Assembly (NCBI RefSeq): GCF_018687715.1 | Contig: NC_056758.1 | Location: 30,918,967 to 30,982,966, forward strand | Length of the DNA stretch: 64,000 nucleotides | Source: Carya illinoinensis | Lineage: Eukaryota; Streptophyta; Magnoliopsida; Fagales; Juglandaceae | Reading direction: 5' to 3' | Shown: positions 1-10,889 of the stretch, piece by piece | Layout of the letters: every line of letters starts with the position of its first letter | Position numbering within the stretch: position 1 is the first letter of the stretch | Made by a program: the position numbers and the translations under genes | The notes under the pieces: generated by a model | What the model was told of the DNA's origin: nothing | Database searches by the model: none | What the model saw: only the letters and a program-made list of their open reading frames with translations

Positions 1-1017
1 GTCTCTAGACTGTTGTTCCGAAACGCAACCAAATCAAAAGCAGGAAAGTTGAGGGAGTACTGTTTTAACCTTGAAAACATCCATGCTTAAATGTTCTCTG
101 TCAAACTTAAAACTATAGAATTCAGAGTGTGTGACATAGTCTATTTTGAACACAGCCTCAGCGACTAAAATTATACAGACAGCTAAGCCATCTTATTCCA
201 AGCGTATAATTAATGTTTCTTTGACTGAATAACAGGTAGCATAGCATGCAAAAGAGGGCGAGGGAGGGATGGACTTGGTCATATTTGAAGACAACTCCCC
301 AGCGAAATTCAATACCATCTCGCTCAACTGTAAAATAAATATCTTTTATTCTGCTGAAAACAGTACAAGCATCTATGGAAACCGATTTCTGGGCTTATAG
401 ATAAGAGGACAAAACCTGGAAAAAGAAGGAATTGAAATAAGAGGCCGGGTTTGGCAAAGCGTACATATACAATTTGTTGGGGGCCTGAAAAGACATCAGG
501 CTGAGGATAACAGAAAGGCATGGAAGGTAGTTCACTATATAGCCCTAGATAAAGCACAACGAGAAAAGGGCGAGAAAAGGGCTTGTACGAGCATCACTGA
601 AAGATCTCAAGCAATTGAGAACTTAGTTCAGTACAATGTTGGTTGATATTGTGTAATTTAAGTAGAATCTTGCAAATGCGCATCTTAAAGAACTTTGCCT
701 AGCATTACAGTTACTGAACAAGGAAAGTGACATTCTTTGGTTAAAAGGGATGGCAATATATTTAAAAAGGAAAACAATTGTTATTAGCATAAAAATATAT
801 TATTATAATCCACAGACAAGGAAAGGATTCCTACTCTTGACATATCGTATAATTACCCCTTTTCTAATTTATTTAAGTATTGTTCCATCGTACATTTGAC
901 AGGATGAATCCGAGGTAATTATAGAAGAAGAGAAAGCACAAAGGTCCTCGCTCAATGGAATGGAGGTAATCTATAGCTAGACAACACCTTCCCTAATAAA
1001 GGGAAACCAGTTTCGAA
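1..1017. other. 3' flank of the TMEM205-like gene, no gene seen
   Basis: No reading frame here resembles a known protein. The part next to 1018 should hold the 3' UTR of the minus-strand TMEM205-like gene. The rest is ordinary AT-rich plant spacer. Confidence 0.5.
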
Positions 1018-3349
1018 TTACAGATTGGTTTTACCTGCCACGTACCACGAGTGCATGGCAAGGCTGCCAAAGGACATGATATTAGCGAGGGATGATAAAC
1101 CATGAATCATCCCAAATTTCTTGTTCATGGCCTTAAGCTTGGGATTCACCTTTGCAACCTCCACATTCTTTGACCACCCAACTTCTTCCCCAATGCTGGA
1201 TTCTCTCTCCACCTTATGCCTTTGCTTCATCATCTACAACAACAAATAGAATAACATGACACTGAAAAAACAATCCACCAACGACAGATTTTTTACTCAA
1301 TGTGATTTTCAGCATGAATAGGAAGAACATTATCAGAACATTTCCTAAAAAATCCAAAACAATACAATGAACATTTAAAAAAAAAAAGAAATCAAGCCTA
1401 ATTCAATAATTTGGCTAAAGCTTCATTCACGTTAATTTTGAATAAACTTGTTTCAAAAGCTAGTATAGAACCTACACATGAATAGATAGATAATTAAGGC
1501 AATTTTTTCATCAAGTGAAAACTATTGAAGAAAAAAGGAGGCTTGTAAATCCTGCAACTGGTTGTATCTCTCTGTATATCTTTGAATTAAGAGATGCCTT
1601 TCAACCCCTTCACCCACAAATATATGCGCACATTGAATAGAGGACTTGAGAATGCTAAGGGAACCAAATAGAGGGTAGTTAAATCTACATATTTTTTAGA
1701 TTAAACAAACGGTTCAAAAAAATCATAACCACGTAACTCAAAAGAGAAATTCTACATAGAAGCCTTACACCACACGCCTCCACCTAATCAACATGTGATT
1801 CTCATTTTTGCCTTTTATCTTAACGCTTAAATATATGTGTTTTTAAATAGAAGGAAAAAAATGAGAAATCGCATATTGGTTTGGTGGAGGTGTGTGGCGT
1901 AAGGCTTCCTTGTAGCATTTCTCAACTACAGATATCACAAATCCAAGTCATGTAATTGGCCATATGAACTTGTAATATACAAGAACTTTACCTCAATGGT
2001 CATGGGAGTAAAGACAACCAAATTAGCAAGATTGAACGCAAACGCAGATAGCAAGAAGCCAAGTTGGTACTTCTCAGCAGTAGATGATGACTTCCATGGA
2101 TGCAGATACCCAAACGACCCTGCTGATATTGCACAACAGGTACTGACCATGCTGAAATATGCAGGAAACATCTTGCTTTGCAGATTTCCAAACTGATGCC
2201 TTGGAAGATTCCTAAATTTAGAAATGAGGTTTTAGCAAAAATAGTTTATGAAAATGCTGCTCATAGAGAACTTTAATAAGGAATAATATGGATTCTATAT
2301 ACTCTATCATAAGAGACCTTTATTTGGTGCAAAAGATCCATCCCTATACCATTTTCTATGAACTTGTAAGACTTATTCATTTGTATGAAATTCTTCATAG
2401 TTCATACACATTACAATAATTTTATATATTCATATATCCCTTCCAAGTAATTAAACCACTTTGACGTTGGTTTGTTGAGATGATAGGCCAATTATTGAAA
2501 AGAAATTAAATTTGTCGAATCTTAAACTTCAACACTTCGCCTATGATAAACATTAAACAATGACACTGCCAAATCGAGCATGACAAAAACATCAGGCTTT
2601 CTTAAGTTTGATGTCCATAACTAAAAACACTAAATTTTCATTTATTTCATTTTTAATTCTCTGTCTTGCAGTAAACATAGCTAAAATGCTCCACTTTATT
2701 TTCTGGCCTTGGAACTATTTAAGGTGAGGTTTAGATAGTGAGAGGAGATGAATATGAAAATTGAATAAAATATTATTATTATTTTGAAATTTGAAAAAAT
2801 TAAATTATTTATTATATTTTGTACAAAAGTTTAAAAAAGTTATAATAATGGAGTGAAATTAGTTAAGATGAATGAAAATCATATTTGTATCCAAACCTAG
2901 CATAAATTATCATGTTCCTGGTGAATAACTTTTTCTCTTCGAAGAAGAAAATTAGGGAACCAGTGAATGAACTTAAAATAAATAAATAAACGAATCGTCG
3001 AATTCGGTCAAATTTAATTTTACAACTTTTCGAACGAGAACGCCAGAACACACAGAAGAGTAATATTTTACCATTTTTTTCTGATAAATCAAACACGGTG
3101 TAGTGACGTACTAAGGATAAGGGATAGAGAGAAAGAATGTTACTTGAACATGATGATGCCGCTAATGAAGGTAACCCAGAGACCGGAGCCAAAAGCCGTG
3201 GAGAAGCCGAGGAGATGAGCCAACTTGAGGTAGATAGCAAGATTCGACGAATTCTGACCGTCCGATTTCGATCCGAAGGTCTCCGGCGAGAATATCACTC
3301 CGATTGCTAGGAAAGCCACGGCCGCAATGAATCGCGTTAACCAACCCAT
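1018..3349 (-). CDS. TMEM205-like (DUF4149) multi-pass membrane protein, 3 exons
   Basis: Coding exons are complement 3144-3349, 1992-2211 and 1018-1233 (206+220+216 nt), giving 213 residues. All borders are GT/AG and the phases agree: a Lys codon is split between exons 1 and 2, and exon 2 ends on a whole codon. The start is the ATG at 3349, directly after a GA-rich leader, and the product begins MGWLTRFIAAVAFLAIG. Likely membrane segments lie near residues 5-22, 42-67, 84-105, 117-138 and 187-207. The block LAHLLGFSTAFGSGLWVTF is the typical start of the DUF4149/TMEM205 domain. A charged loop (residues 144-180) precedes the last segment. Human TMEM205 is linked to cisplatin resistance, while the biochemical role of plant members is not known to me. 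The length fits short plant members that lack a LEA extension. Introns 1 and 2 each carry a MITE. The family call is firm; function is open. Confidence 0.85.
1744..1923. repeat. MITE-like inverted repeat in intron 2 of the TMEM205-like gene
   Basis: The left arm begins GAGAAATTCTACATAGAAGC and the right arm, read on the minus strand, begins GAGAAATGCTACAAGGAAGC. The two arms stay similar for about 65 bases with scattered mismatches, with a short AT-rich loop between them. No coding capacity. The target duplication is unclear. Confidence 0.75.
2722..2900. repeat. MITE of the recurrent AGGTTTRGATA family, intron 1
   Basis: It starts AGGTTTAGATAGTGAG and ends with the inverse form TATCCAAACCTAGC. 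The AT-rich interior (AATAAAATATTATTATTATT, then AAATTATTTATTATATTTTG) is shared with copies near 4285-4500, 4650-4850, 16990-17300, 32095-32500, 36580-37030, 37780-37950 and 56385-56545. Confidence 0.7.
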
Positions 3350-3375
3350 CTCTCTCTCTCTGTCTCTCTCTCTGG
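3350..3375 (-). promoter_or_regulatory. GA-rich leader just before the TMEM205-like start codon
   Basis: On the minus strand a nearly pure (GA)n tract runs up to within a few bases of the ATG at 3349. Such tracts are common in plant 5' UTRs and are known binding sites for BPC/GAGA-type factors. A role here is inference. Confidence 0.45.
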
Positions 3376-3464
3376 GAAAATGAAGTTGTATTTCAAAGGG
3401 GAAAAATAGTCAAGGGAAGGGTAGCCCTGGGTAGGTACCATGTTGTATTTCAAAGGATGGAAAA

Positions 3465-3705
3465 TGCTAGATCCCCCCGCTGGGGGATCCGCTGGGAGCT
3501 ACCGCTCCCAGTTTTTTTTTTTTTTTTTTTTTTTTTTTCTTTTTTTTTAATGATTAAGTAAAAATTATTTAATATTATTATGAATTTTTTATATTTTTTT
3601 AAATATTTAAAAACATTAAAAAAATGATATAAAAAAAAATTAAAAAATAAATAAATTTTTGACCTAGTGGGAGTTCCAACTGTGGCCCTAGCAATACCTT
3701 TAAAG
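3465..3705. repeat. Probable MITE with GC-rich hairpin ends
   Basis: The left end has two back-to-back palindromes (ATCCCCCCGCTGGGGGATC and CTGGGAGCTACCGCTCCCAG), followed by a T-tract and an AT-rich interior. The right end (AGTGGGAGTTCCAACTGTGG, then CCCTAGCAATACC) is a decayed inverse of the left. AAAGGAT occurs just outside both ends and may be the target duplication. Confidence 0.5.
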
Positions 3706-3714
3706 GATAAAGCT

Positions 3715-3900
3715 TGTATGCCGCCTGGGTTGACCGGAAAAAAATTTTTTTTATTATTTTATTTAATAATTAAGAAAGTGATTTTAAATATATTGATATA
3801 TTTTATTTTTTATTTAATAATTAAAAAATATTAAAAAAATATAAAATTAAAAAAAAATTAAGGAGTACATATGGTACGGCATAGTAGCCGGACTCTATTT
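3715..3900. repeat. Probable MITE, related to sequence at 46310-46450
   Basis: The left end TATGCCGCCTGGGTTGACCGG and the right end GGTACGGCATAGTAGCCGG look like decayed inverted ends around an AT-rich core. The core (AAAGTGATTTTAAATATATT and neighbours) matches the reverse complement of 46310-46450, so the two are relatives. Confidence 0.4.
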
Positions 3901-3918
3901 CAAAGGGCTTTGCTACAC

Positions 3919-4113
3919 GCAGTCGGGAAACGCAGTCGGCGTGCAGTCGGCTGTACGGAATGAATAAAAAAAAATTATAAAAAAATTATTTTATATTCAA
4001 GGGGACCTGCATGAATTATAAAAAGTTATAAAAATAATTTTTTTTTTTCATGTAGGTCCTGTATTAATTTTTTTTTTACAGCCGACTGCACGCCGACTGC
4101 GTTTCCCGACTGC
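3919..4113. repeat. MITE with perfect 37-bp terminal inverted repeats
   Basis: Positions 3919-3955 and 4077-4113 are exact reverse complements over 37 bases. Each arm contains three spaced copies of GCAGTCGG. The 121-bp centre is AT-rich and also partly inverted (GGACCTGCATGA against CATGTAGGTCCT). There is no coding capacity. The perfect arms suggest a young copy or one kept matched. Confidence 0.85.
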
Positions 4114-5794
4114 ATAAATCATTTCTCATTTCAAAAGAAGCAGTTGTACACTGCACCTGCCACCTACAATGTCATTTGACCTGCAGTTGTCCAACTGCCA
4201 CATCAATACTAATTTATTTATTATTATTTTAATAATTTGTCATAATAAATAATATTTTTATTAATATATATATATGTGTGTTAAATTTTATCTCAGTTTA
4301 TATTTTAACTCATTTTAATTCATTAGATTTTATTTCATATAATTATTATAATTTTTTAAATTTTAATATAAAATATAATAAATAATTTAATTTTTATAAA
4401 TATTAAATAATAATATTATTAAATAATAATATTCTAATAATATTTTATTTAACTTTCATATCAATTTAACTCAACTCAATTCAACATCTAAACACAATTA
4501 TTTTCCTTATTCTTCTTTTTTGAAACTTTTAACAACTCCTAATAAAAATTGTCCACGTATAAAATTTACACTGCATGGAATAAATTCGGTCTCATCTAAT
4601 AAAGCCAACGAAAATCAGGGTTTGAAGTTTTCTGCTTTGCCACTGAGAATTCTCAGATAAGAATTTTGAGTTTTAAGATTAAATATTAAAATATTATATT
4701 TTAATATTATTATTATTTTAGAATTTGAAAAAATAAGAAAAAAGTTAAATTATTTAATATATTTTGTATAAAAATTTAAGAAAGTTGTAATGATGAGATG
4801 AGAATTTTATGTTTTAAATAAAATTTTGTATGTCCAAACAGTACCTATTCTCCTTGATGCCTCTTTGAAATTTCTGTAAATTACCATGAATTGTGAAAAG
4901 AATCTAGACCACTGCATGACACCAGGTTTGTTGTCGTCACAATTAGACAACGCCGTCATTTGGGGTACCTCTCGATTTGTTTTTAAAAATTAATATAGTA
5001 TATAAATAATTATAATTTTTTATAATTGAAATTGCCCCCCAATACTCACGTAGCCCCCAAATTTTTTTAAAAAAATTAATATAATATAGTTTATAAATGA
5101 CTTTCACTTCACTTGACACCCTTGAGTCTAAACTCTTAACGGCTAACACCGATTCTAACATCCTACAATACTCAAACACCCTCACTCTAACTCTAGACTT
5201 TAGTAATTCAACATGCTACTAAATATTAACTGAACACCATTTTAATTTGAGCACAAGCTACACTACTAGATTATTCTAACAATTACACAGCCTTTGGAGT
5301 GGGATTATTCTAACAATTACATGGTTACCCAATCCAACGATACCTCTCTCTTTCTCTACTACACAACCCATCTTTTTAAGTTTTCTTTTCATTCTCTACA
5401 ATACTAACGCTAGAGCCAAAACACAGCTGCACAAACCATAGTTTTCAATTGATCTTCTCCTAAAGCAGTCTCCACTAGTAACACTAGATTTACAGTTCCA
5501 GATTTGTTAATTTAAACATGCATAGTGTACTGATGTATATTATTATTATTTACTTGCAAGAACAACTCTATTTTATTTCTTTTCATCTTCGTTGTTAATG
5601 TTTTAAATCCATGGATTTAAAAGTTTATGAATCTTGATGATTATAATTTATTTTGAGCTTGGGCCATTGATGAGCCACAACTTTTTTTTTTAATTTGTGA
5701 TGACGTATTGATTATAATTTAATTGTGAGAGATTCACAGTCACATTTTTTTTTTTTATTCACTTTTGTGAAGTTTATTTGTTATTCACATTTTT
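4114..5794. other. AT-rich intergenic spacer with MITE copies
   Basis: No gene recognised. Two copies of the recurrent AT-rich MITE family lie near 4285-4500 and 4650-4850 (the latter ends near GTCCAAACAGTACC). The rest is low-complexity A/T sequence. Confidence 0.5.
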
Positions 5795-5937
5795 TTTTTG
5801 TTCACTTAGTAATAAATACAAACTATATAAAAAAAATCTAACAACTTTATATCATTACTTATTAGGTATTTTTCAGGTTTATTCTTGATCTATAAATTTT
5901 TCTAAAGTATAGAAAAATATGAGCAAATAAAGAACAA

Positions 5938-6890
5938 TTGATTCTATTTTTTGAAAAGAAAGACGTTGATAATTTGGAGAGTAATATATGTTTAGAAAGT
6001 TCAATAACAACAGAATGTGATGCTTCTATCACTAATGAGCATCTCTCTAAGACTTCAAGAATCCAACCTGGAGAGATCGATGCTATCTCTTTGGAACGTG
6101 ATCTAGGATTATGTCTACAAATATGAAATTTTCCTCCTAACCTACAAAATGAGATCCGACCTGCCAATCTTAAAACTGGTCCATATGAACCTAAATTTTT
6201 AGAATATCTATCTTCAAGAATAGGCAATCAATGTCATCAATCTCAATTTTATTGGTTTAAAAAATATTCAAATTAGTTGGAGTGTTCACCATCAAAGAAA
6301 GAAATCAACGAGCCATCCAGAATCAAATGCATATATCAATAAAAGTTTTGACAACTAAAAAAAAAGGGAACGATAGAATGAATTATCCTTTAAGGACATG
6401 TGGGGAGAGATGCAAATTCACCACATAAAGATATTGTGAAATGTTGTGAGGATATAATAAATCAGTCAAAACATTTTGATAAATTAGTTGAAAAACAAGT
6501 ATCACAAGAGATGAAGAAAAAAAGATTACGGCTCACAAGTATCACAAGTTAGGATTGATATATTTACTACTACAATATACTTGCAGTTGCAAGAATTAAA
6601 CAATAGATTTAATGACTATACAATGGAACTTCTCATTCTTAGTATTACTTTAAACCCTAAAGGTGCATACAAATAATTTAAAATTGATGATAGATGTAAA
6701 TTGGTTAAGAGGATTTATCCACAGGATTTTATTGAGTAAGAAAAATTTATTTTGAGAATTCAATTGCAGAATTATGAGCTTAATGTGCTAATGCATTTAG
6801 ACTTTTAAAATATGTCTACATTATCTGAGCTATGCAGAAGACTAGCAATTTCATAAAAGTTAAAAATTTATTATTTGATTGGCATGTTAA
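5938..6890 (+). pseudogene. TTF-zinc-finger hAT transposase, internally deleted copy
   Basis: Frames here match the TTF-type hAT transposases often annotated in plants as 'zinc finger MYM-type protein 1-like'. The 5' part (5938-6230) reads as the region before and at the start of the TTF domain, for example LSKTSRIQPGEIDA, then PNLQNEIRPANLK after a stop. Sequence from about 6550 onward jumps to the C-terminal region (LQELNNRFNDYT, LSELCRRLAIS). By comparison with the copy at 7310-9695, about 1.2-1.3 kb of the transposase core is missing near 6540. Several stops and frameshifts confirm it is dead. Homology begins near 5795 in non-coding leader and stops abruptly near 6890. Confidence 0.75.
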
Positions 6891-7305
6891 GTGCATGTTT
6901 GATATTGCCGTAAAAAATATAGTTCATAGCTTTAGGGCTTATAGCTTATAGCTTAAATAATAAGCTCTATACTTTAAAAGCTATTTAGGGCCTGTTTGAG
7001 ATTGTGGTGAGAGGTCTAAAAAGTGCGGTAGAACGGTATAAAGTACTTATATAATAAAATTTATCCGTTTGGTAGTTTTACATTAAAGTACTTCTAAATC
7101 AAGAAAAAAGTAATATGTAATTTTTGCACTTAACTATATAAAAAACAATAATCATACGTCATAAAATTGTATACAAAAAATACATGTCTATAAATCATCT
7201 TATAAGATAATTTTCTTTACGATTTCCATAATTTGTTAGAGACCATTACAAAAGAAAAACAGAAAATGAAATATCAACTTAATTAGGACTTCTCCTTCAA
7301 ATTAA
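6891..7305. other. Spacer between the two convergent hAT copies, MITE-like
   Basis: It contains short internal repeats of CTTATAGCTTA and the motif GGGCCTGTTTGAGATTG, typical of plant MITE ends. No coding sequence recognised. The left and right hAT copies lose similarity on entering this block. Confidence 0.4.
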
Positions 7306-7309
7306 GCTC

Positions 7310-9695
7310 GACGACTATCTTTCATGGAATAAAATTCATTCATTATCATCTCTGAAGTGAAATTCTTGACAATTTCTTTATCAATATAAACTAACAAATG
7401 ATCTGCAAGAAACTCATCTTCTATTCGAGTACGCAATCTAGTCTTTATAAGTTTCATGGTAGAAAATGCTCACTCAGTAGTAGCAGTAGAAACAAGAAGA
7501 GTTAATATTAGACGAGCTAACCTGTCAATCAAATAATAAATCTTCGACTTTTCTGAAATTGTTAGTCCTCTGCATAATTCAGATAATGTAGATATATCTT
7601 GAAAATCTAAATGCGTCGGCACATCAAGCTCATAATGCTGCAATTGAATTCTCAAAATGAATTTTTCTTGCTCAGTATAATCCTATGGATAAAACTTCTC
7701 AACCAATTTGTATATATCATCAATTTTAAATGATTCGTATGAACCTTTACGGTTTAAAGCAGCACTAAGAATGAGAAATTCCATTGTATGGTCATTAAAT
7801 CTATTATTCAATTCTTGTAACTAGAAGTGTATTGTAAGTAAATATGTCAATCCTAAAATGATGCTCCATTAACTTGTCAACTTAACGACGAGATTTGTCT
7901 CAAACTCTAGTATACTGGTCATTCATGTCAAGAATATCAACTTGATGTTTTTCACAAAATGATTTAACATCAATAAGCAAAAGCTCCCACCCATCATCTC
8001 TCATATTTTGAATGAGCACTTTTGTGGTTGAAACTAGGCTCATGGCATTCACAATTTTTAGAAATTTTTTTGTAAAGATTGGTAAAGTGCATTAGTGATT
8101 CCCATGATTTTTTTTATCATATGTAATATCATAATAAATTTAAAAGATGTTAATACCATGTAAGCCACTTCATCATCACCACGTTGAGAATAATTTAATC
8201 CCTCATTTGAGATAGTATTGATAACTGAGCAAGTAGCACTGAACATTCTCATCAAGCTACAAACAGATTGAAAATGAGATCCTTATCTAGTATCTCCAGC
8301 TCGTTGTAGTGTGTCAATTTGATTTGCTCTTTTTCTAGTCTTAATCTCATTGAAAGCGATCAAACTTTCAATTTCAGCAGCTTGAGTAGATTGTAACTCA
8401 TCATGACGTTTAGAAGAACCAACAACAATATTGATAATAGATGTCAAATGGACAAAGAACTGATGAACATATTTGGCTTATCTAGAGGCCGCAACTAAAG
8501 CTAAGTGTAGTTTATGAGCCTAACAATGCACATAATATGCATAGGGACAATCTTTAAGAAATAAAGTTTGTAATCTATTCCATTCACCGTGCATATAACT
8601 TCCTCCATCATATCCCTGACCTCGAATATTCTCAATTTGAAGGTCATAACGAGAAAGAAGAACACATATCCCATTTTTTAAAGTTAGTGGCATAATATCT
8701 TTGACATGCACAATATAAAAAAATCGCTCTCTAATAAAACCATATTTATCAACAAACCTCAAAATGATAGCCATTTGTTCTCTTTTATACTCATCCCGAG
8801 TTTCCTTAATAAGAATACAAAATTAGGCATTTTCGATTTCTTCGCGAATCACATTTCACACTTTATTTGCAAAAGTATACAAAATTTCCTTTTGAATTTT
8901 GGGTAATGTATATTTTGCATCCTGTGAATCATTTTCCACGAAAACTCCATTAACTTGATCATTATAACTTGCCAAAAATTTTATCAGTTCAATGAAGTTA
9001 CCTTGATTTTTTGAGTCAGAGCTTTCATCATGACCTCTAAAGGTACAAGCTTGGAATGTAAGTCATCAAAAACTTTCTATCAAAGTTTTGAGCTGCAACC
9101 AATTATTCTCTATCTCTTGTGATACTTGTTTTTCAACTAACTTGTCAATATGTCTTGACTAATTCATTAGATTCTCACAGCATTTTACAGCATTTTTATG
9201 TGGTGAATTTGGATCTCTCCCCACATGTCCTATTAAAGGACAATTCATTCTATCATTTATTTTTTTTCAATTGTCAAAACCTTTATTGGTAAATGCATAT
9301 GATTTTGGACGGCCTGTTGATTTCTTAACAAAAATGTAGCATGGAAGATAAAATATAGCATTCTTTGATAGCCAGTACTCCAACCAATTTGAATATCTTT
9401 GAAACCAAGAAAATTGAAATCGACGACGTTGATTGCCTATTCTTGAAAATGGATATTCTAAAAGTTTAGGTCAATATGGACCAGCTTTAAGATAGCCATG
9501 TCAGATCTTGTCTTGTAGGTTAGAATGAAATTTCCATATTTGTGGATGTAATCCTGGATCATGTTCCAAATATGTAGCATCCATCTCTTCAGGTTGGATT
9601 CTTGAAGTTTTAGAAAGACACTTGTCAGTGGTAGAAGTATCACGCTCCGTTGTTACCAAGCTCTCTAAATGTATATTACTCTCTAAATTCTCCAT
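7310..9695 (-). pseudogene. TTF-zinc-finger hAT transposase, near full-length but decayed
   Basis: Read from 9695 leftwards it gives the same leader as the copy at 5938 (LSKTSRIQPEEMDATYLEHD), then core transposase motifs (IRGQGYDGGSYMHGEWNRLQ near 8610; YAYYVHC near 8525). It ends in the dimerisation region (LSELCRGLTISEKSKIYYLI near 7570, then STATTE and AFSTMKLIKTRLR) before a stop near 7310. Intact members normally encode about 700-800 residues as one protein. Here there are many stops, for example near 7680 and 8520, so it cannot make a transposase. It lies tail to tail with the copy at 5938-6890. Confidence 0.8.
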
Positions 9696-10690
9696 GTCTT
9701 TCTTTTTAAAAAAAGAATCAATGTTATTAGCTTGCTCATATTTTTCTATACTTTAAGAAAAATTTATAAATCAAGAATAAACCTGAGAAGTACCTAATAA
9801 GTAATGATATAGAGTTCTTAGATTTTTTTGTATAGTTTGTATTTATTACTAAGTGAACAAAAAAAGCTAGAAGAAAATGACAATAACATATCCAATGGAA
9901 GCAATTCACCAAATCCAAATGACAAAAAGAAAAAGAAAAAAGGAAGCAATTCACCAAATCCAATGGCAACATGATTGCACAATGCAAAAAAAAAAAAAAA
10001 AAAAAAAAGAGAACACTCTAGTAGTACATAGAGGGCCAAAGCCTACCTGCCACCTGGGCTATTGAAAAAAAAAAACTCTCTTTATCTTTGAAAGCTAACC
10101 TCAAGTGATTCATCTCTCTATCTCCATAAAAGCCACAACCCACACACAATACACACTCTTCTTTTGAAACCAACTATGGACTACCAAGACAATCTTTTCT
10201 CTCTACCTCTGTTTCTATCTTGAAAAATCGCACTTCCTTAGTTCCTCAATGAAAAAAAAAATCCCTCTATATGCGTATGGGCCACACCAGTATGCTGAAG
10301 GAGAAAGGTATATAGCGTGTACTGAAAGTCTAAAAAAGTCTAATCAAGCAGAGGTACGGCTCTTTCAGGTGCAGTGTGCTAAAGGAGAAAGTCAAATCAT
10401 GCAAAGGTGCAGCTATGCTAAAGGAGAAAGGTCTAATCACAAAGAGCAGTTCTGTAGTTTGAGTATTTTCATTTTCAAGGTGTATTGGTAAGCGATGCAG
10501 AATATTTGAGTGTAAGTAATGTGAAAAGTTAAAATAAAAATTGAGATTTGAAAAATAATTTCAGTAAAAATTTTGAAATCTTAAGTATTGGGTGGGCTAA
10601 TTTCAGTAAAAATTTTAAAACTTAAGAAAAATTATACTTATTTATATACTATATTACATTTATAAAAAAATTCCACCCCCTAGCATGCAT
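9696..10690 (-). other. Non-coding 5' region of the minus-strand hAT copy
   Basis: Positions 9730-9870 match the leader of the left copy at 5795-5930, so this belongs to the transposon. It includes an A-tract at about 9986-10008. No other gene recognised; the short plus-strand frame at 10249-10491 has no recognisable domain. Confidence 0.5.
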
Positions 10691-10705
10691 CTAGTTCCGC
10701 CCCTG
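10691..10705 (-). other. hAT terminal motif (CAGGGGCGGAACTAG)
   Basis: On the minus strand this reads CAGGGGCGGAACTAG, which fits the end sequence common to plant TTF-type hAT elements. It stands upstream of the minus-strand transposase remnant, as expected for its 5' terminus. The matching end was not found near 7000-7300, so the element is probably truncated there. Confidence 0.5.
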
Positions 10706-10803
10706 CACATGGAGCATCATATGCTCTATCCTCAAGTAAGTTTGTATAAATCTGAAAAATTTCCTTACTAAAATGATTGCATGAATTTCAGACTATATGC
10801 TTA

Positions 10804-10838
<35 letters not shown>

Positions 10839-10889
10839 TCAGTCGAATTAGATTGTTGAAAGATCTTATTTTATATTTTTTGATTGATT

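Noticed and set aside
10249..10491. Plus-strand frame with repeated AKGE/AEGE words
   Set aside because: Lies in non-coding leader of the hAT element; the repeat comes from GCTAAAGGAGAAAG copies and there is no known domain.
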